NCBI RefSeq assembly: GCF_021151785.1
Contig: NZ_JAGKWP010000048.1
Span: forward strand, 1 to 17,684
Direction of reading: 5' to 3'
Length of the DNA: 17,684 bases
DNA from: Flavobacterium sp.
Lineage (GTDB): Bacteria > Bacteroidota > Bacteroidia > Flavobacteriales > Flavobacteriaceae
In this document: one piece after another, positions 15,245-17,684 of the stretch
Layout of the letters: each line of letters opens with the position of its first letter
Numbering within the stretch: the stretch's first letter is position 1
Translations under genes and position numbers: made by a program
The notes under the pieces: model-generated
The model's database searches: none
What the model saw: the letters and a program-made list of their open reading frames with translations, nothing else
What the model was told of the DNA's origin: nothing

Positions 15245-17548
15245 TTATTTTTTATCGGCAGAATTTTGAAAAGATTTTTTATGAAAATAATCATACCCAT
15301 AGCCGTAACCGTAACCTTTCAAGTATCCTCTTGTTTTTACCCCATTGAATACGATTTCCGCATTACTGACTTTACTTAAACGGTTATCTGCATTATCAAA
15401 TTGGAATATAACTTTAGGTGTGTAAGCATGTCTCACAACATACAATGTTGAATCACTAAACTGTTCTAGAATTAAATCATCTGTTACCGGATCAATCGAT
15501 GTGGTATCAATTAATATCTGATCAAAATTTGCTTCCAGATTCAATAAAAGATCCTGTATCCTGTTTGACGAAAATAACGATGCATGACCCGACTCTAATT
15601 GTCCGCATTTAATAATAGACAGATTATTAATTCCTGTTGAAGTAATTATCTGCTCTATTCCACACGCCTCTTTAAGATATTCTGAAATGCCTTTATTGTT
15701 ACCTGTCTGAAAACTTTCTGAAAGTGTTTTGCTTTTAAAATCCAGGTCAATCATAACTACCCTCTTACCTGCTGCAGCCAATTCTTTCGCAAGATTTAAA
15801 CACACAAACGTTTTTCCTTCGCCTGACTGACTGGATGCCACCAGAATTTTTTTCTTTGTATTATCTTTATTAAAGAGATTCAGGCCTGCTATGATCTGGT
15901 ATAATTGCCATTTAAAGAAATCAATTTTGGCAACATCTGTTTCATTATTTTTTACCTGGCTAAGTTCAGCGATTGCAGCCGTACCTGTAAGAGATTCTAT
16001 TTCTGAACGGAAAAGAACTTTGCTACTTATAAAGTCTTTCACAAAAACAACGCCGAATGCGATTACAAATGCTAAGAAAAACGCCACCGGAAAGACAATT
16101 GTTTTTTTAGGGCTTGAAGGTTTTATAGAGGACTCTGCAACATCCAGAATTCGGCTATCCGGTACCGTAGATGCATAAGACAAAGCAGTCTCTTCTTTCT
16201 TCTGAAGTAAAAAATCGTAGACGTTATTGATAATTGTTTTTTGTCTGCTTATCTCTAATAAATTTCTTTCCTTTTCAGGAATGGTTTGTAACGTTTCCGA
16301 ATATTTTTTATTCGTAGCATTTAATTGGTCTCTACTGGCAACTAAATTTATCCGTTGAATTTGAATGCTTTCAATAATACTCAGGCGCAGTTGTACCAGT
16401 TCATTTGATAGTGCCGTTAGAACAGGGTTGTTGGTACCTGTTGTTGCCTTTAATCGTTCATACTCCAGTTCTGTAGTAGATAGTTTTGTTAATAACTGAG
16501 ATAAAACAGGATCACTGATGCCAAGTGTAGAAGGAACAACTGTGCCAATTGATTTGCCAGAATTAACAAAACGTTGTACCCGATCAAGGACTGACAGTTG
16601 CATGTCTATCACTGCAGCTTGCTGATCATTCTCGCCAACGTTCTTTAAGAAAAGAGAGCTTTGCTCACTCAAGTTAATTGCTCCTTGCTCCGACCGGAAT
16701 TGTTGGATTTGTTTTTCAATTGAATCAATGTCAGATTTAACATGCTGCAAGCGATCATCAACAAAGCTCATTGTATTGTCAGCCAACGCATTTTTATCAT
16801 TGATGCCTGCACGATTATATGCACTGATCAATTCATTCAAAATATCTTCAGCTTTCTCTGGAACTTCATCCACAAATTGTAAGGAAACAACCGAAGATAA
16901 CTTATTTACAGCTTTTACATTTAAGTTCTGAATCAACGAGCTTACTACCTTTTTGGTAGGTATCAATGAAAAATAAAGAGGGTTGGTTGTAGCCTGAACT
17001 AAGTTCGTATTTCGTTCAAATTTCAATTCTCCGTAAGGCAATTTGATCCATTCTCCTAAAGGGTACTTTTTTCCTTCAACATACACTTGCCTGTTTATGC
17101 TATCATAAGAAAAAGGCACTTCATTGGTTTCAATAATCTCATCCGGATTTTTTGCTCGGACTGAAACAGGCGACGTACAATATGCAGATAACGTTTTAAT
17201 CTTACTCTTCATTAAGACTGGTGCATACAAACCCAAAGTCTTTACAACGTCTTTCATTAGCGTACGGGATTGCATTACCTCTAATTCGTTTTCAACAATT
17301 TTCTTTGTTCCGAAAACATTCAAATCCTCGATCATTCGGGATTCATCATATCCCTTTTTCTCATCCTTTACTAAAAGCACTGCAGTTGCTTCATATTTGG
17401 GTAGAGCCATACGCATATAGATGACAGCCCCAGCCATAAAAAAAACGATTAAACCAATCAATAATGGCCAATAAGGCAAAAACTTATACGTAATTATATG
17501 AAACAGATTATTTTCCTGAGCTTTGATATTTTTGTTGACTTGACTCAT
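15245..17548 (-). CDS. wzc: Wzc-type co-polymerase/BY-kinase with altered kinase motifs
   Basis: This 767-residue inner-membrane protein sets chain length and works with Wza in export. An N-terminal span at about 28-48 is followed by a Wzz-type periplasmic domain, long coiled-coil-like helices (about 260-450), a second span at about 481-505, and a cytoplasmic kinase domain. Walker A is SSQSGEGKT with K579, Walker A' is IDLDFK with D601 and D603, and Walker B is ILIDTT with D681. The C-terminus carries a Gly-Tyr tail with Tyr at 742, 746, 748, 750, 752 and 754, the expected autophosphorylation cluster. Several usual motifs are changed: ExxRxxR reads D543xxK546xxL549, the A' Arg is Lys, DTPP reads DTTS, and the PPNPxELL loop is absent. 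The length and order fit Bacteroidota Wzc proteins. The ATG lies 1 nt after the stop of the wza-like gene. Confidence 0.9.
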   Translation of the reverse strand: MSQVNKNIKAQENNLFHIITYKFLPYWPLLIGLIVFFMAGAVIYMRMALPKYEATAVLLVKDEKKGYDESRMIEDLNVFGTKKIVENELEVMQSRTLMKDVVKTLGLYAPVLMKSKIKTLSAYCTSPVSVRAKNPDEIIETNEVPFSYDSINRQVYVEGKKYPLGEWIKLPYGELKFERNTNLVQATTNPLYFSLIPTKKVVSSLIQNLNVKAVNKLSSVVSLQFVDEVPEKAEDILNELISAYNRAGINDKNALADNTMSFVDDRLQHVKSDIDSIEKQIQQFRSEQGAINLSEQSSLFLKNVGENDQQAAVIDMQLSVLDRVQRFVNSGKSIGTVVPSTLGISDPVLSQLLTKLSTTELEYERLKATTGTNNPVLTALSNELVQLRLSIIESIQIQRINLVASRDQLNATNKKYSETLQTIPEKERNLLEISRQKTIINNVYDFLLQKKEETALSYASTVPDSRILDVAESSIKPSSPKKTIVFPVAFFLAFVIAFGVVFVKDFISSKVLFRSEIESLTGTAAIAELSQVKNNETDVAKIDFFKWQLYQIIAGLNLFNKDNTKKKILVASSQSGEGKTFVCLNLAKELAAAGKRVVMIDLDFKSKTLSESFQTGNNKGISEYLKEACGIEQIITSTGINNLSIIKCGQLESGHASLFSSNRIQDLLLNLEANFDQILIDTTSIDPVTDDLILEQFSDSTLYVVRHAYTPKVIFQFDNADNRLSKVSNAEIVFNGVKTRGYLKGYGYGYGYDYFHKKSFQNSADKK

Positions 17549-17549
17549 T

Positions 17550-17684
17550 TTATTTAAAAATAACGATAAGAGAAATTAATAATGACGTGCCGCTGAATAC
17601 AGCAGATAAATAGGTGCCAAGCGGTCTTGTTGTCGCCACCTTTGATCTTCTTCGCTCGACATAAATGATATCATTGGACTTTAA
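17550..17684 (-). CDS. wza: Wza-type polysaccharide export protein, C-terminal fragment
   Basis: Only the last 44 codons and the TAA stop are in the window; the gene runs off its right edge. The visible part begins with SNDIIYVERRRSKVATTRP, the end of the last SLBB-type domain (consensus like PNDxIYV). It closes with a hydrophobic helix ending LLISLIVIFK, as in Bacteroidota Wza homologues. The protein would be the outer-membrane export channel or its periplasmic partner. The stop is separated from the Wzc ATG by one base (TAAAATG), which suggests tight translational coupling. The call rests on a short segment plus the standard wza-wzc order. Confidence 0.78.
   Translation of the reverse strand, partial: LKSNDIIYVERRRSKVATTRPLGTYLSAVFSGTSLLISLIVIFK

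Noticed and set aside
15891..16178. 95-codon open frame on the plus strand
   Set aside because: It is antisense to the second membrane span and start of the kinase domain of the Wzc gene, with no independent support.

Overview
The window is AT-rich and holds one long exopolysaccharide or capsule locus from a member of the Bacteroidota, probably a Cytophaga-like lineage. That placement is inferred from three things: the Bacteroidota-style Wza and Wzc proteins, the GT4 subfamilies present, and start sites that almost entirely lack Shine-Dalgarno sequences. No species is claimed.

Layout. Fourteen genes on the minus strand read from 17684 down to 1076 with short gaps (a 4-bp overlap up to 116 bp), so they look like one operon. 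In transcription order they are: the last 44 codons of a Wza-type export protein; a Wzc-type co-polymerase/tyrosine kinase; a first Wzx-type flippase; a Wzy-type polymerase; a NodB-fold deacetylase; two GT-B glycosyltransferases; three tandem paralogous GT4 glycosyltransferases; a second Wzx-type flippase; a GT2 glycosyltransferase; a secreted beta-helix protein; and a final GT4 glycosyltransferase. A single plus-strand gene at 100-1071, a membrane acyltransferase, meets this operon tail to tail with 4 bp between the stop codons.

How the genes work together (inference from known Wzx/Wzy pathways). The glycosyltransferases build a lipid-linked repeat unit at the inner membrane. The deacetylase and the acyltransferase may trim or decorate it. 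Wzx flips it, Wzy polymerises it, Wzc controls chain length, and Wza with Wzc exports the polymer. The beta-helix protein has a signal peptide and could cut or epimerise polymer in the periplasm. No initiating phosphoglycosyl transferase and no nucleotide-sugar synthesis genes are visible, so those must lie elsewhere.

The most notable observation is the three-gene GT4 array at 5833-9418. By hand alignment, the middle gene resembles its downstream neighbour in the N-terminal domain and its upstream neighbour in the C-terminal domain. This is a mosaic pattern that fits swapping of acceptor and donor domains. Other points of note are several altered motifs in the Wzc kinase domain, two different flippases with one polymerase, and two genes with non-ATG starts. 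No RNA genes, CRISPR arrays or insertion sequences were seen.
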